A stretch of DNA of 64,000 nt from Phycomyces blakesleeanus NRRL 1555(-) (lineage: Eukaryota; Mucoromycota; Mucoromycetes; Mucorales; Phycomycetaceae), in contig NW_017265137.1 of assembly GCF_001638985.1 (NCBI RefSeq), positions 1,205,054 through 1,269,053 of the forward strand, written 5' to 3'. A model generated the notes under the pieces. The model was not told the DNA's origin, did no database searches, and worked only from the letters and a program-made list of their open reading frames with translations. This document shows positions 36,194-49,200 of this stretch, in pieces. Made by a program: the position numbers and the translations under genes. Positions within the stretch are counted from its first letter, which is position 1, and every line of letters starts with the position of its first letter.

Positions 36194-39100
36194 ATTGTTT
36201 TCTCTTTTGAAAACTTTATACTTAAATAAATATTCTGGAATTGGAGGGGGGGTATTGCTAATCTGTGGGTGAGACGAGAACGAACCCGCTGAGCACCTTC
36301 TTTTTTTTTCTCTGCTCACAAATCACAATCTCTGTCGATCGATTCGATTCTTTTTTTATTATTATTTTATTCTGTGTGTGTTCGCTTGTTATTGTTGTTG
36401 TTTTCTTGTGTATGTGAATATCTACACATGTGTGTGTGTGTGTGTGTTTGGGTACACAGGTGTGGTTTATTTATTAGAGGCTCGACTGATAAGCTGACGG
36501 GCAGACAAGTAAGTATTATGTTTCTAATTTTTTTTAAAAAAAGTATATATATCAAAGGTGGAACGGCTGTCATTTAAGGGGATAAGCCTCAAAAATACAA
36601 TTTTTTTATAATAAAAAACAATATTGATTATATACAATAAAAAACAGTGATGAGATGCAAGAGTATACAACATTTTAATAAAAGTCGTGTTACAATAATT
36701 TTGAAAGTTTAAGAGCATCTTAATCGGTAAAATTGTAAATTTGTATGTAAACTGTGCGTACTTTAATCCACATTTGTTTGTCTAAATGAATGTAAACTAA
36801 ATCATTATCTTCAAAAAATATTTAATGAATATCTGAATTTAGCATTTCTTTAAAACATTCAAGCAATACAAATTAAAAGTTGATTTTGACATATGTATAT
36901 GTTTCAGCATTTTCTTTCTTTTTAGTATTTTTTTTTTTTAAAAAAATGAATAGCAAAGTTTCGTATCCTTCTACTGTCGATATCTCTTCTCCCGCATATG
37001 CTCCCATGTCTTTCAATACATCCTCTGTTTATGTAGTTTTGAATATCAGGTAAAAGAGTATTCAAGTTCCGTGAGAGGGATAGAGTGATGACTATCAATT
37101 TCATATCGTCTTCTTCATCGTCACCAAATAAGAATTCAAATTCTTTCTGTATCCAAGCCCTTGTTAAAGATCGATAGGATTTTGATAGGCATTTACATTT
37201 TGTAATATTTTGTTTGAGTTATTAGTATTATTGATGTGAATACATGCTTTCTGCCAAGGACAAAAGTACAAGCCTGAAAATACTTTCGTACTTTTGCCAG
37301 CACTATCTCTTGATAAAACAATAATCTTTAACCTGTATTTGGTCATACAGCGAGAGCACTTGTGTTGTACTGTGGATGAACACAAGGTCAAGATGTCTGT
37401 GGGTTATTTTCTGTACTCTATTCGTCACGATCTCCCAATAAAAAAATCGTCTTCCAAATTGTACACCAGTTCTCTAGGCATATCATAGGTACAATATATA
37501 CGCTAATGAATATCACAGCCAAGTAAATAAATTTGTATACAAGCATAGCTTTAAAACTTACAGGATATTTAATAGCATTTTCAAAGACACTTAGCACAAA
37601 AGTCTGCTTCTAAAGTCCACGATACTGTTCAGGTAGGAGATTGTAAGGGTAAGACAGACAGACAGACAAAAAGTCGCTGTAACTTTTGATACTGCTATTT
37701 TTTAGAGGAAACTAGATGTATATGTACTCGTTTTTTTTAAAGTCGGCAAGTGCAAAAAAAAAACAGTGATATTGGAAACAATAGCCTCGCTGTTGACCCT
37801 TTGACCCATGATGAATGACTATAGGGAATACCAGATTTTTTGTTGTGCTATGTAAACGAGGCCGAGAGAGTCTCAGTTTCTGGCAGCATATGTATTGATA
37901 AAGATTTGAGCTCCAAAAAAGAGCTTTGCTTTGTGATTCTCTTGACAAGAAAGTCGGTTCTTTCTTCTTCTTCTGGGTTTGATGACATTTTGAAGGTACA
38001 GCATGTAAGTAAAGGCGCTCGTAGCTTTTGCCCGAGTTCATTCCTTCGAACTTCATCTAGCTTTAGCCTGTAGCTCTAGAATTATCTTGAGCAGGCGCTA
38101 CTATAGCTGTACTGCTGCTGACTCCTTTAAGTCGTGTCTTCTTTCCCTTTCGGTTTTGTATCTTTCTATCATCTCTTTGATTACGTTTTCTTTATCCTAT
38201 ATATTATTATTATTATTTTAAAAAGGCTATTGGAATGAAATATTTTAGAGTGAGTGTATATGAATTTTATATACTTTACTTTTTATGTAAAAGAGGCATC
38301 TTTAGATGCCTTTGGAAAATGTCCTGACTGTAAACAATTTGGCCATAAGAGCAATGACTACCACTATATAAAAATAAAATAAAAAGAAGTATGAATATGA
38401 ATGTGATGCCTAATGTATTTTAAAGTGAAGAAACAGACCATTTTCTTTGAGATGGGTTACTGCTTCAAAGGATGGAATAATGAATATAAAGCTTTAAAGG
38501 AAAGGTGAAGACTAAATCTCAAAGATGTATTGTGCAAGAGCTAGTCACTGTTTATCAGTTGTGATATATTAAGGTTAGTGAAATAAGCAACAGCTTCCAT
38601 CACTGTAAAGAGTCGAGTAGTTTGTGAAAGGCGATTCTGGTTGTCTTGGAAACCAAAGTTAAAGTAAAAAAGTGAGAATGATGATGTTTAAACAATTGAT
38701 GATTGGTTGGAGTGATTCAACAGAGACATTGAAATAAATAAATAAATATATATGTTTGATTGTTTTGTTTATTTGCTGGCTATTGGGAATTGACAACTCT
38801 GCAGCATTAAACTGATGGATTGTTCCAGGCACATTAAAAGCTATATGATTTGTCTGAATTTCATTTTTGCTGCGTCCAAAAAAAAAGGGGGGGTAGACAG
38901 AACATTTGAAAAGATTTTGATTCGTTTGAAGAAGAAAAGAGAGAGAGAGAAAATTAACGTTGTCAGATATACAGCAAAAGAAATATAGTACTATAAAATA
39001 TTTAAAAAAAAGAAAAAGTGAACCTTTTTTTCTTTTATGTGTATAAAAAATATGTAAGGTCCGATCATTTTTTTTTTTTTTTTTAAAAAAAATGTGTTCA

Positions 39101-39569
39101 AGTGACGGTGGAGCCACTAAATATTTATTTATTTATATATGAAATAAAATAAAATGTCGGTGATATTTGTTCTTTGGAAATAGAGCTATCCCATTGGCTA
39201 TTTAATAAGCGTTATGAGCGACCACAGGTGTAAAAATAATAAAAATAATAATAATAATAATAATTATTATAATCACCTTTCTTTTTTTTTTTTTTTAATT
39301 TTTAATTTTTTAATTTTTCACTCTATTTTCCTCTCTTTCTCTATTTTATTTTATTTTATTTTATTTTATTTTTTTATTTTGTGTGTGTGCGTGTGTGTGC
39401 TTGTGTGTGTGCGTGTGTATGTGTGTCTATACGTGCGTGTATTTTTTATATTACTTTCTACAATTCTCATTATAAACTTGTCTCTGCGTTTACCATCTCC
39501 TCCTGCTGTACTTTGCTCTGTTTTGTTTTGTTTTATCCAATTTACCTTCATTTCAAACCCCCTGGCGTC
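36194..39569. other. Intergenic region with possible decayed coding remnants
   Basis: No intact gene is seen. It contains an AC/GT tract at 36430-36448, T-tract/A-tract junctions at about 36530, 36935 and 39065-39090, and a T-rich leader before 39570. Coding-like but broken minus-strand sequence lies at ~36930-38200 and is listed separately. Confidence 0.45.
36930..38200 (-). pseudogene. Unidentified decayed coding remnant
   Basis: On the minus strand, 37170-37030 reads as SLTRAWIQKEFEFLFGDDEE followed by LNTLLPDIQNYI. A shift of frame then gives EDVLKDMGAYAGEEISTVEG and ETLLF down to about 36930. Further upstream, 38200-38100 reads as a charged helix-like DKENVIKEMIERYKTERE, with stops soon after. 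These pieces have protein-like composition but are interrupted by stops and frame changes, and I cannot assign a family. They could be one decayed gene or transposon, or a spliced gene I have failed to assemble. Confidence 0.3.
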
Positions 39570-40856
39570 ATGAGATTCCTATTCCTGACTTTATGTCTCC
39601 TCTTACATCCAACTGCTATTTTATCACTAGCACCAGCAATACCCGGTGATTCTGTGTTGATACCAGAACCATCTTCGTTTATTCCATCTCGAACGAGCAC
39701 ATTCAATACACCGACCATCACCAATTCTCCCCAAACCTTCGACCCTCCGCCTCAATTCCACGAGGACGAAGAACCACATGAAAGACACGGCCGAGACGAA
39801 CAGGATAAACGGGAAGAAAGGGACGAGAAAGACAATAAGTCTAGTCAGACCGAAGACGAACGAAAAAAAGAATCAAGCGATAAAAGAGTTAGAAGCAGCG
39901 CACTCCACGCTACCACAAACACCCACGGAAAGACCGTCATCGTAACAACAATCATTATCGTGTCTAACCCAGATCCCGACCAAGTTTTCCGTGCTATGGG
40001 CGACGGAGACGACAAGACAAAGCAGTCCGGCGACCAGAGCTCTTCGACTATGACCGATCCAAATAGCTCAAACTCTGATGGGCAGAACTCATCTGGAGAA
40101 GCACTCGGGAATGGCTATCAGCGTAAAAAGAACGAAGTTCGTCGAATGGTAACGATTGCCTCTCTTGTCGGTGGTCTGGGTGGTGTTTCTGTCATAGCAG
40201 CTGCTATCATCCTCACACGCGTTCGCATCCGAAAGCGACGGGATATGGCAGCCAAAAATATCCACGCCGACGATTCTGACGATGATAATGATAGCAGCAA
40301 TGATAATGAGTTTGATCTGCCTCTAGATATCGAAAACGGTGGTTCGTCTCCACAAGTTCGAGAAATACAGACTTCGGACAACGACCACACCAACCGAAAT
40401 GTGAGCCAAGATCGTTCTCCGCCTGAGCCCTCTGCACCACCTGCACCGTTGTCACCTTCCCTAGGAAATGTTCAAGGTGTGGTGTACGAACCTTGTCCTC
40501 CCCGAAGGACCATGTCGATGCAACTCCAAAGCTCTTCACCTCTTCCCTCAGCACCAACCATCAAAGAGCTCGATGGACTGGCAAACGACTACCACAGAAT
40601 GCCCCCACTCTTCCAAATCCAGGCCAGTTCATCTCACACCAATCACTCTGATTCATCTCATCCGTCATCTTCTACTGCTTCTTCCGCATGTCCTCACTGC
40701 AAACCAGTAGAACTTTTGGTTCCACCAGAAGTTCCCCCACCAGCCTACACCCCAAGTGCACCTCCTCTTTACACAATACCACCCGCCAATGCTGGCCAAG
40801 GATCTTCAAGTTCTTGCCCTTCTTCCCCACAAAACTCTGATACCTGTGGATCCTGA
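39570..40856 (+). CDS. Type I single-pass membrane protein with cytosolic PPxY and PSAP motifs, 428 aa, single exon
   Basis: The start at 39570 was chosen because it places a clean signal peptide (MRFLFLTLCLLLHPTAILSL) at the N-terminus; the open frame itself extends upstream through a T/GT-rich leader. The lumenal or extracellular part is Pro-rich, then strongly charged (about residues 62-105, Asp/Glu/Lys/Arg). A membrane segment at ~193-216 (Met-Val-Thr to Ile-Leu-Thr, Gly-rich) is followed by a basic RVRIRKRR stop-transfer sequence, so the ~210-residue C-terminal tail should be cytosolic. The tail has an Asp/Asn/Ser acidic run, CPHC, and the cluster PPAY (390-393), PSAP (395-398) and PPLY (398-401). 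PPxY motifs bind WW domains of Rsp5/NEDD4 ubiquitin ligases and PSAP-type motifs bind ESCRT-I UEV domains, which suggests a regulated cargo or ligase adaptor. I cannot name the family. Confidence 0.8.
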   Translation: MRFLFLTLCLLLHPTAILSLAPAIPGDSVLIPEPSSFIPSRTSTFNTPTITNSPQTFDPPPQFHEDEEPHERHGRDEQDKREERDEKDNKSSQTEDERKKESSDKRVRSSALHATTNTHGKTVIVTTIIIVSNPDPDQVFRAMGDGDDKTKQSGDQSSSTMTDPNSSNSDGQNSSGEALGNGYQRKKNEVRRMVTIASLVGGLGGVSVIAAAIILTRVRIRKRRDMAAKNIHADDSDDDNDSSNDNEFDLPLDIENGGSSPQVREIQTSDNDHTNRNVSQDRSPPEPSAPPAPLSPSLGNVQGVVYEPCPPRRTMSMQLQSSSPLPSAPTIKELDGLANDYHRMPPLFQIQASSSHTNHSDSSHPSSSTASSACPHCKPVELLVPPEVPPPAYTPSAPPLYTIPPANAGQGSSSSCPSSPQNSDTCGS

Positions 40857-43800
40857 TCAATTTCAGCCGACAGCAAACAGAACAAATATATATAGGGGGA
40901 AGTGGCTGGTTCCTCTTTCCTTTTTGTTGGCTTGACTCATTCTTGATTTTGTATATTTTATCCCCCTCTATACTTTACTTCACTTCCCCTCCTTTATTTA
41001 TTTATTACTATATTTTTTTTTCTTTCTTTCTTTATACCTGCTGTTACCCATCTCTACAAATGTAGACCACTTTACACTCATCCACCACATTCACATCATA
41101 AAGGAACTAGGCTTTCCAGCCTTCATTCTCTTTCCTTCTTTTCTGTTGATTTTATTTTATTTTATTTTATTTTATTTTATTTGTATATTATTAAGCAACA
41201 AGTTTGCAACAAAAAATTTCCCCCTCTTCATTGACTCCAGACCTATCTAATAAAAATTACTATATATATATAACCAAAGAAAAAAAAGGATGTCTTTTTG
41301 CCTATGACGTGAAAATCACACTATTTGCAAATAATCTATAATACTTTTTTAATAATAGTAATAATAATAATCAATTTATGCAAAATATACAGGCAAATGA
41401 TGTATACAATAGTCTAAAGGTAAATTTTGATATTACTAGTATTATCCTTTTAATAAATCCAGGATTTGTATGCTGGTACCAATTGTCTATCTATATTTAT
41501 GAAGAAAAGGTTTACTATATGCATACATCATGTTTAGTTTCTGGGTTAAAAAATATTAAGCCAATTTAATAAGATCTTTAGATATGATGGATGTGGTGAT
41601 ACCATGTATGTGTGTATGCGTGCATATATGCATGTGTACATTTACATGTACATGTATGTGAGCATGTGTGTGCATGTATATATATATATATATTTATTAC
41701 AGATAGCATATTTAATAATAAATTCACCAATGTTGAGACTCAATATTCTTTTAGTGTGCTCTATTGTTTGTATTCCTTTTATTATTAAAGCAATCCAGCT
41801 GAACATCCTCTTGCTTTATATATTAAACAGAATATGAAAACTGTGATATCCACGAGTTTATTTAACCTTTTAATAATCATTTGAAAAGCTGTTTTTTTTT
41901 AAGGTTAATCTATTAACATCTAAACCAGAATCTTTTATATATATATTACATAGCTATAAGCAATTTTGGGTTTGGCTTGATTTGTCAGGCCAGATCTTTA
42001 ATATCTGTTAGTATTAGACATCTTACCTATTATTATTATCATTTTAGAAGAAGAAAGGCCTTTAATAAATATCTAGAACACACAGGCTATTTTAGGGTTC
42101 ATACAAACGTTTTCCGGGGATTTGGAGGAAATCTTATTTCAGAACATCAAACACATCTGAGTACGATATATTCATATCCACGACAAGGTTTCCATTCCCA
42201 GCACTAAGACTATATTACATATAAAGAAGTATATTTCTGATCCGTTATTCAAATTAAAAGAGGTTAGGCATTATGCCTTTAGAATCAATTTTTTATAGAA
42301 TAATTTTTAGTTCATAAGCATTTCAATAACCCAAACCGAATTACTCGTAATTCGTTACCGGCAGTATACAAGTGTTGATTAACTTAATTCAGACCATTTG
42401 GCAATCTTTTACACCAATATCTTTTATAGCCGTGTAGTTGATGCACTAAATTGTACTAGTTGTAAAGTTGAATAATCAGTCAGTCATTGGAATCTTATTT
42501 ATTCATCATACTACTTTTTTGTAATGTAACTTTAATGAGAATCATCTTGATTGACAAAAACAAACATTACGTTTGTTTTTATCTTCTTCTTATAGTAAAC
42601 AAACGCCAAACGTAAACAAAGAAACTTGAGAAAACAAAAAGGCGACTTTTCGTGATAAAGTGTTTCAGGATAAAGAAGTTTATATCTCAAGTCCAAGTAA
42701 TTGAATAAATAAAACTCAAATGGATATGCGGGGAAAGTGTGTGTCCTGATGACATTCAAGTTTGTATCCTTCACACTCCTCTTGTATTCAATTTTTAATG
42801 CTCAAAATCAAAAATCGTGTTACGCGACGTATATTTGCACCATGGTGTAAATAGGCGTGTATGCATGTATACATGCATGTATGTATGTATGTATATTATG
42901 TATTTTCACTGTTAACTAAACGTATGTTTTATTCAATAGGAAATATATATTTTACCGTTATATTCTCGACAGTCATTTAGTCCGTCATATATATTATACG
43001 ATTCCCAATCAGAATCTGCCATTGAATAAACAGACCAAGTGAAAGAAGATGACTGTAATTAAGAGAGCATTACGGCAACAACAGCAGCAAAAAAGAATCT
43101 TGTCAGTTATGTATTGTGAAAATAGATAATGTATTTTGGCAATAGAATATCAAATTGAGCTTATATATAAAGCTTTCCATATTATTTTCATTTGGTTTAC
43201 TGTAACGTTAGAATGGCCAGTCAAAGGATCGCTTATTCATGATGTTTTTTTTTGTAATGTTCTCAGTAAGGGTAGGCTTAATTGGCAGAAAAAAAGAAAA
43301 AAAAGCATTTGGTCATTGTAATATTTTTATACATGAGAAAATAGATGAATCATTTCGTAGTGAAGCATCTCGGAATAGAGGTTTATTTCTGGCGTCAAAA
43401 TAGCTTAAATAAATGTCAAACTCAAAATTGCATACAGAAAAAGTGCATAGGCTCTGGTGGTATTCAAATTTGAACACTTTCTAGGACAGATATAGAAGAG
43501 GAGTACAAAGAGTGAAGAATGACAGAAATAAACCTCGAATTGACGCTACCTCTATTTACACCGTATTGAAAACACCGGGGTAGTAGTATTATTTTTCTGG
43601 AAAAATGAATTTCCAGAAAACATTGTTTATTTGAAAATATCCCTTCTTGCAAGGCATCCTTAGAAAATAATGATTAGTGCTTTACTGACCCTAGCAAAAG
43701 AGTGAAGTATGTATATATACATATACCTCTTGTCTTTGTTCGATAAAGTATCAATTAAGTGGCTACACTCCAATAATAATAATCATACAAGGTCGAATAT

Positions 43801-44502
43801 AGGGTTCTTGCTTGTCCTATCCAAAAGTAAGTTTGGATTGTAAGATTCAATAGCAAAAAAAAATAGCTTTCTACTACTATTTCCAAATCACGTACAATCT
43901 TGTCTATCTATTGTTTTCTAAGCATCTTGTCTTTTGCATATATATGCTAATTTATGCCTTACACCCACCAACCCAAATCATATTTCCATCATTACCAAAG
44001 TAATCTAGAGTATTTTATAATAAGATATTGGCTGTTTCTAATTTTAATAAATCGACACCTGAGGTGGTCATAATACGGCTTAATATATTCTCGTTAATGT
44101 TGTAGTATAATAGTCTTGCTTCAATGGCTTTGTCATACTTGAATAGAGCCATAGGTTACACTTGCTCTTGCTCTTGCTCTTGCTCATATTCCTCGTTATC
44201 TCCTCAACGTCTTTGCCATCCATCAATACTAATAGTAATAATAACAATAACAATAATAAAGCTTCTTCTCCTCGAGTGTGTGATCCCTGCCTTTATTAGT
44301 TGAAAAAGAGAAGCTTTGTATCAAACTTTTCTACGACATTATTTGTGTACCCATGTGTTGTCTGTTACAAATAATTGTATTTACCACTCCCAATTAGAGA
44401 CATCCATACTATCTACTAGTATCACCCTAAAAGGACTTATGATCATAGAAGAAGAGCAGGACACCTTGTATTTGTGAAGCGGTAAAGAAAGATCTGAATA
44501 GT
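40857..44502. other. Intergenic, no gene supported
   Basis: The first ~400 bp is the probable 3' UTR of the membrane-protein gene. Beyond it are AT-rich sequence, GTAT/ATGT-type tracts at 41600-41690 and 42855-42900, and a CTTGCT hexamer run at 44160-44185. Frames such as 41977-42207 and 42532-42774 lack motifs and are not called. Confidence 0.5.
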
Positions 44503-44880
44503 TTATTTTTCGGTGTCCCATTTAAGCGTTGCTGGAAGTGAATTATCTTTATCTCCTTCCTGTCTTGCTCGTAAAAATGAATTTTCATTATCGTTTTTTA
44601 AGGATGAAAATAAAACGATCCAATCTTCTGATTCGAGCACGATTGAAGTAGGATAGTAATTCAGCTGTTTGGGCCATGCTTCGATGTAATTATTGGCCAA
44701 GTCTATTTGATATTGAGCGATGTACGGCCCTCCTCATCTTCTCAACAGCTCTTCGTTTGCAGTCCATTTTCTTTCAAAGTATTACAGAAATTGGTGTTGA
44801 TATTGCATTTTGGTTTTGCTACTTGAAGCCTTGAATCTGTTATTTCTTTTCTCTTTTTCCTTTCCTCTTCTCTTTTTTTT

Positions 44881-44919
<39 letters not shown>

Positions 44920-46226
44920 TCTCTCAAAAACATCCTGCTCATCTAATTCAACTAGAATGTCCTTGAGTTTGTCCTTCTAGCTCTTGTTTGTATGCAGCAA
45001 GCTGATCTGATGTAAATAAAGCATTTGACTTCACTTTTGTTGTCGAGATTATGTTGCCAAGCACGAAGAGCATGTAACTCGCAGTAATGGATTGCAGTCA
45101 GATGTAATGCTGCTGCGATTGCATTAACTTCAGGAATGTTATAATCGATGTTGATGGTAATATAGACAGGGGGAGGGGTGAGGGTAATAAAAAAAAAAAA
45201 AAAAAAAAAAAAAAACTACTACTGTTCTCACAAAGATGAACAAGCCATTGGTTGATAAGATCAACACTCTGATCTTTACTTATCATATATGCAACAGGGA
45301 AGTCCTTTTTTTCCAGTTTCAAGATGCCGAGTTACCAAAGGAATACGTAACTTCCATGTTTTTAGACGAAATGTTGTGGGTAGCATCGAGGCAAAACGAC
45401 TGGGTAATTATCATGACTCCTACTTGCGAAGGTGATTGGAATCCAAAAGCAAATAGATTTTTCGTTGGTACTGTAAGCAGAAATATTGCCTGTAAATATG
45501 CAATATTTCTGTGATGCTAATTTCACATTCATCCAAATTGAAAGAGGTGTTTTTTTCTTCAGAATCAAACATGTACAACAAAGTCTTCATCTATATTTTT
45601 GTACAAAACTTTATTAAATACAAGCTCTCAATATATATATATTTACAAACCTTTCCCTTTCAATTGTAAATATTTCCATAATTTGGCCCTCTTACTCCAA
45701 CACTCCAGTCATCAATCTGTCTGAGAACAGAAGCTCCAGTGTTGTTGCAACTGTTTCCACCCCTCAGCTGATCTTCGATAATTTTGATTTCCTCGGAAGG
45801 CAAAGGGAGGGTTCCAATTTCTGACGCCTCGCCAGGAACGTGGTTTGTATGGTCTTTTTTCATGCAAAACGTAACAACATCAGGATTACTAATGTATTGC
45901 TTTATCTGCAAAGCAGCAGTGCAACCGCATGTCTTGGAATCCTTTTGCGCGAGACGGTTTTGGCGTTCTGATTTGTAGATGCCTGCCCGATGACACTGCC
46001 GAGTCTCACCGAAAATGAGCTCTCTTTCGCGAAGCCGTCTCTTCTTTGTCCACTTAGTTGAGCACAGAAAGTTAATGCGGTCTAAGCATTGCTGCCATTC
46101 GCTGGAGTTCACTGATATCGTTGTATTGAGAGGAAGCATTTTGATGCCATCCAAGGATGAGTTGACCAAGGCATTCTGAACGTTATAAATGTTGTAGATG
46201 ACGGTACTCATAGTAGCGTTTGACAT
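44503..46226 (-). pseudogene. Decayed Mutator-like (MULE) transposase
   Basis: Read on the minus strand, the remnants lie in transposase order but in shifting frames. 46226-45660 is an open 188-codon N-terminal part with a Cys/His region (TCGCTAALQ, then MKKDHTNHVPG) typical of the zinc-finger region preceding MULE catalytic domains. 45430-45330 reads GFQSPSQVGVMIITQSFCLDATHN, carrying the first catalytic Asp in CLDATH (45373-45393). 45322-45240 reads FPVAYMISKDQSVDLINQWL. 45165-45040 reads INIDYNIPEVNAIA (second Asp region) and HYCELHALRAWQHNL (the C-x-x-H motif). 44700-44503 reads NNYIEAWPKQLNYY from the C-terminal end. The catalytic core is broken by frame changes and a 26-bp A-tract at 45190-45215, so the element is non-functional. 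Terminal inverted repeats were not found. Confidence 0.82.
44884..44919. repeat. (TA)n microsatellite within the MULE remnant
   Basis: An uninterrupted TA dinucleotide run of about 17 copies separates parts of the decayed transposase. Confidence 0.9.
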
Positions 46227-49200
46227 ATTGAGCTTTGTTTTTCAAGTAGGGAGAAGGGAGAGAATTAAAAAAACGGGAGAAAATAGTACTTGTTACGAAG
46301 CTACTCTACGAAGCCTCCACCTGTAAAAGCCACCAGCACGTATAATTAAAACTCAACGCGACAGAAAATAAGTGGGTACTTTGCTCTAAAGCGGAGATTC
46401 ATAAAGATCTACAAGGTAAAGGGTGGACGAAAAAAAAAAGGGGGGGGGGGGGGGAGTATAATCAAAATCCCACTCTCAGACCATCCCTAACAACATTTGC
46501 TAATTCACTTTATATATATATATATAAAGCATTACCTTTTTTTTCAATATACATAGCTATAGACTATACTCTTTGAATGAACCTTAGGTAGTCCATTAGG
46601 CATATAATGCAAACATGTAGAGGTATATATATAATTTCTTATTAAATCAACTTCTTTTATTGTATGTAAGAAATTAGTGAAAACATTGAATAGACCAAAC
46701 ACTTTCTTTCTCTAATAAATGATACAAAAAAAAAGGTTTTTTTTTATGAAATGCAGGGTTACACTACTAAATCTTATACTCGTGCTATTTCAAGTCGGTA
46801 TATCCGTGATTCTATATATTTTCCTTTATTTATTTATTTTATCTTTACAAAGCCACTATGGGCTTCTTTAACCGTTAAGAAATCGTTGTATTTTACTTTT
46901 AGAATGTATAATACCGACCATACCCCACTTGGTCCAAAGTATCGCATTCTTAAAAATATCACTACTTGCCAAAAACGTAAAACGGTAATGCCTATTATTT
47001 TGACTACCACTATTACAAGTCTTCTCTTGGCTCAAACATAATATTGCTCTGTGGATACGTGTTCTTTTGATAAAACATGATTATATCTTACCAATCAAAA
47101 GAGCTAATGATTCTTACTTATATCAAACAAAAAAAAAATTTACAAAGAAACCTTTATTTGAGATTTCTTCTATATATATATATGTGTAAGCTAAACATTG
47201 GTATACGTTGTAGATATTTATAAGTTATACATTTTACCTTTACAAATTACTTGTGAAATAGCAGCCGAAATGTAAATTATCAGGGATGTATTAATGTGTA
47301 TAGCTTACAAAAAGTACAAATTTTCTTTTGGTCAGTTATGTTTTCTTTTAAATAAAGAACCAAAAAAAAAAATTGCTTAATCTTATCTGATAATGTACCT
47401 TTTTTCTTTTCTTTTCTTTTCTTTTCTAAATTTGTACTTTCTGAAAAATGTACTCGGTTAATAATGATAATAATAACCCCATATTAAATATATCATACCT
47501 TTCTTTGGTTTGTTGTTACTGTAATCTAGATCAGAATAAATTTTGAGAGCTTTCTTATGGTGATTTGATCTGATTATGTAGGCTGTACTATGTAAGGTTA
47601 CATCTAGATATGTATAATTGTAAATGTAAAACCGAGAATTGGTTCCTCTATCTCCTATTTATTGCCCAATATAATAAAAAATACTATATTTTATGTAGTA
47701 TGTGAAGCAAAGTGCTCATCCTATATCCAACGGTTGGGAATAATACAATGTTCCTACTATAATTTATTTCTCACCACTTTGGCTGCTAAAGGCATTGCTC
47801 TAATCAGTCTGTGCTATGCTTGAAACGAAATATTTCTTGTAATATATATATGACGTGCTTCTATATTTTCTGAATAAAGGGATGTATCTTGGAATAGATT
47901 TGATTCTATATAGCTTTTATATCTATGATCTAGTAAAGAATAAATACTATATATATATATATATATATATATAGAAAAAGGCAATGTATTACATATCAGC
48001 AGCCGATTAGTACCATGTTATGCCGTTAATGTCAACAAGTAGGACAAGCATGTAACCGTTCCAGTAGAATTAAACTAATCACCTTTTAGTAGATTTGTTG
48101 ATGCTGCTGCGGACAGTCGTACAATTAGATCTAATCTCATCTGACAAGCACTTAGGCCTCACTGCACGCTGCATACTCTAAACCCATGAAGCTGCTTAAA
48201 TATTGACAAGTCTCCTTTTTAGCTGTCTATAGTGTATAATATAAGAATGCTCGTCCAGATAAAAGTAATTATGTAGGATATGTCTTGCAGTGCAAACCAA
48301 CACATTTGATACTATCTCTCTCTCTCTTGGGTCTACTATTTTCAGAGAGTATTTTCTATATTATCATCTTTTAGCTGTATATGTTAAAATCAACTAAAAA
48401 TAAATAAAAAATACAAAAATAAAAACGCACATAAAAACACAAAAAAAATTAACCATGAACACTGTTGATGCTATACAGTAATCCGGACCGTCTTTGATCA
48501 ATCAACTCTTGTTGTGATTTGGCTGTCAAGAGTATCATATATGATATAGCACTATTTGAAAAAAAAATTTGATAATTCCGATGCCAATTTTGAAAAGTAT
48601 CATAGACATTTTTTCTTTCTTTCTTTCAAAAACGCCATCTGAATCGCCACTAATTTTCCGCCGTATAGTCTATAATTTGGTTTCATATTGCCTGTCATCA
48701 AGATCTATATCTTGCCAAGCAAATAAAATGGTGTACCAATTCAATTGAATGGGTTACTTGTAATTTTAATTTAGAGATTCTTTTTGTTGTTGTTGAAATT
48801 ATTTATATTTCACACGCCATTTTCTATCTTGGTAAAATACACTACATACGTATGTTTGTCTAACATCACGGCTTTTAGATAACGCCGGCCCGAAGAAGGG
48901 TAAATCTTGTATAGCCAGAACCCGTTATTGTTAAGATACCTACGAGTTAAAGCAGGATAATAATAGATCATACTTCTTCTTCTTTTTCTTATTGTGTTTT
49001 AATTACAATGTTTTACATGCTTATTTTTTAGTATTACGCCGAAGTTTTGTGATATATCGATCATTATAAGAGATGCTGTAGATAGATAGATAACAAGATA
49101 GGTATATTTGAGGACCGTGCCAAAAATATGACTCGATAATCCTGTTACTCAATTAATGGCCATTCTTTAGAGAGAAAGAGAAAAACATGATTTCTTTAAT

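Noticed and set aside
45236..45514. Plus-strand 92-codon frame with non-repetitive sequence
   Set aside because: The opposite strand carries MULE motifs CLDATHN and FPVAYMI at the same place, so this is the antisense of the decayed transposase.
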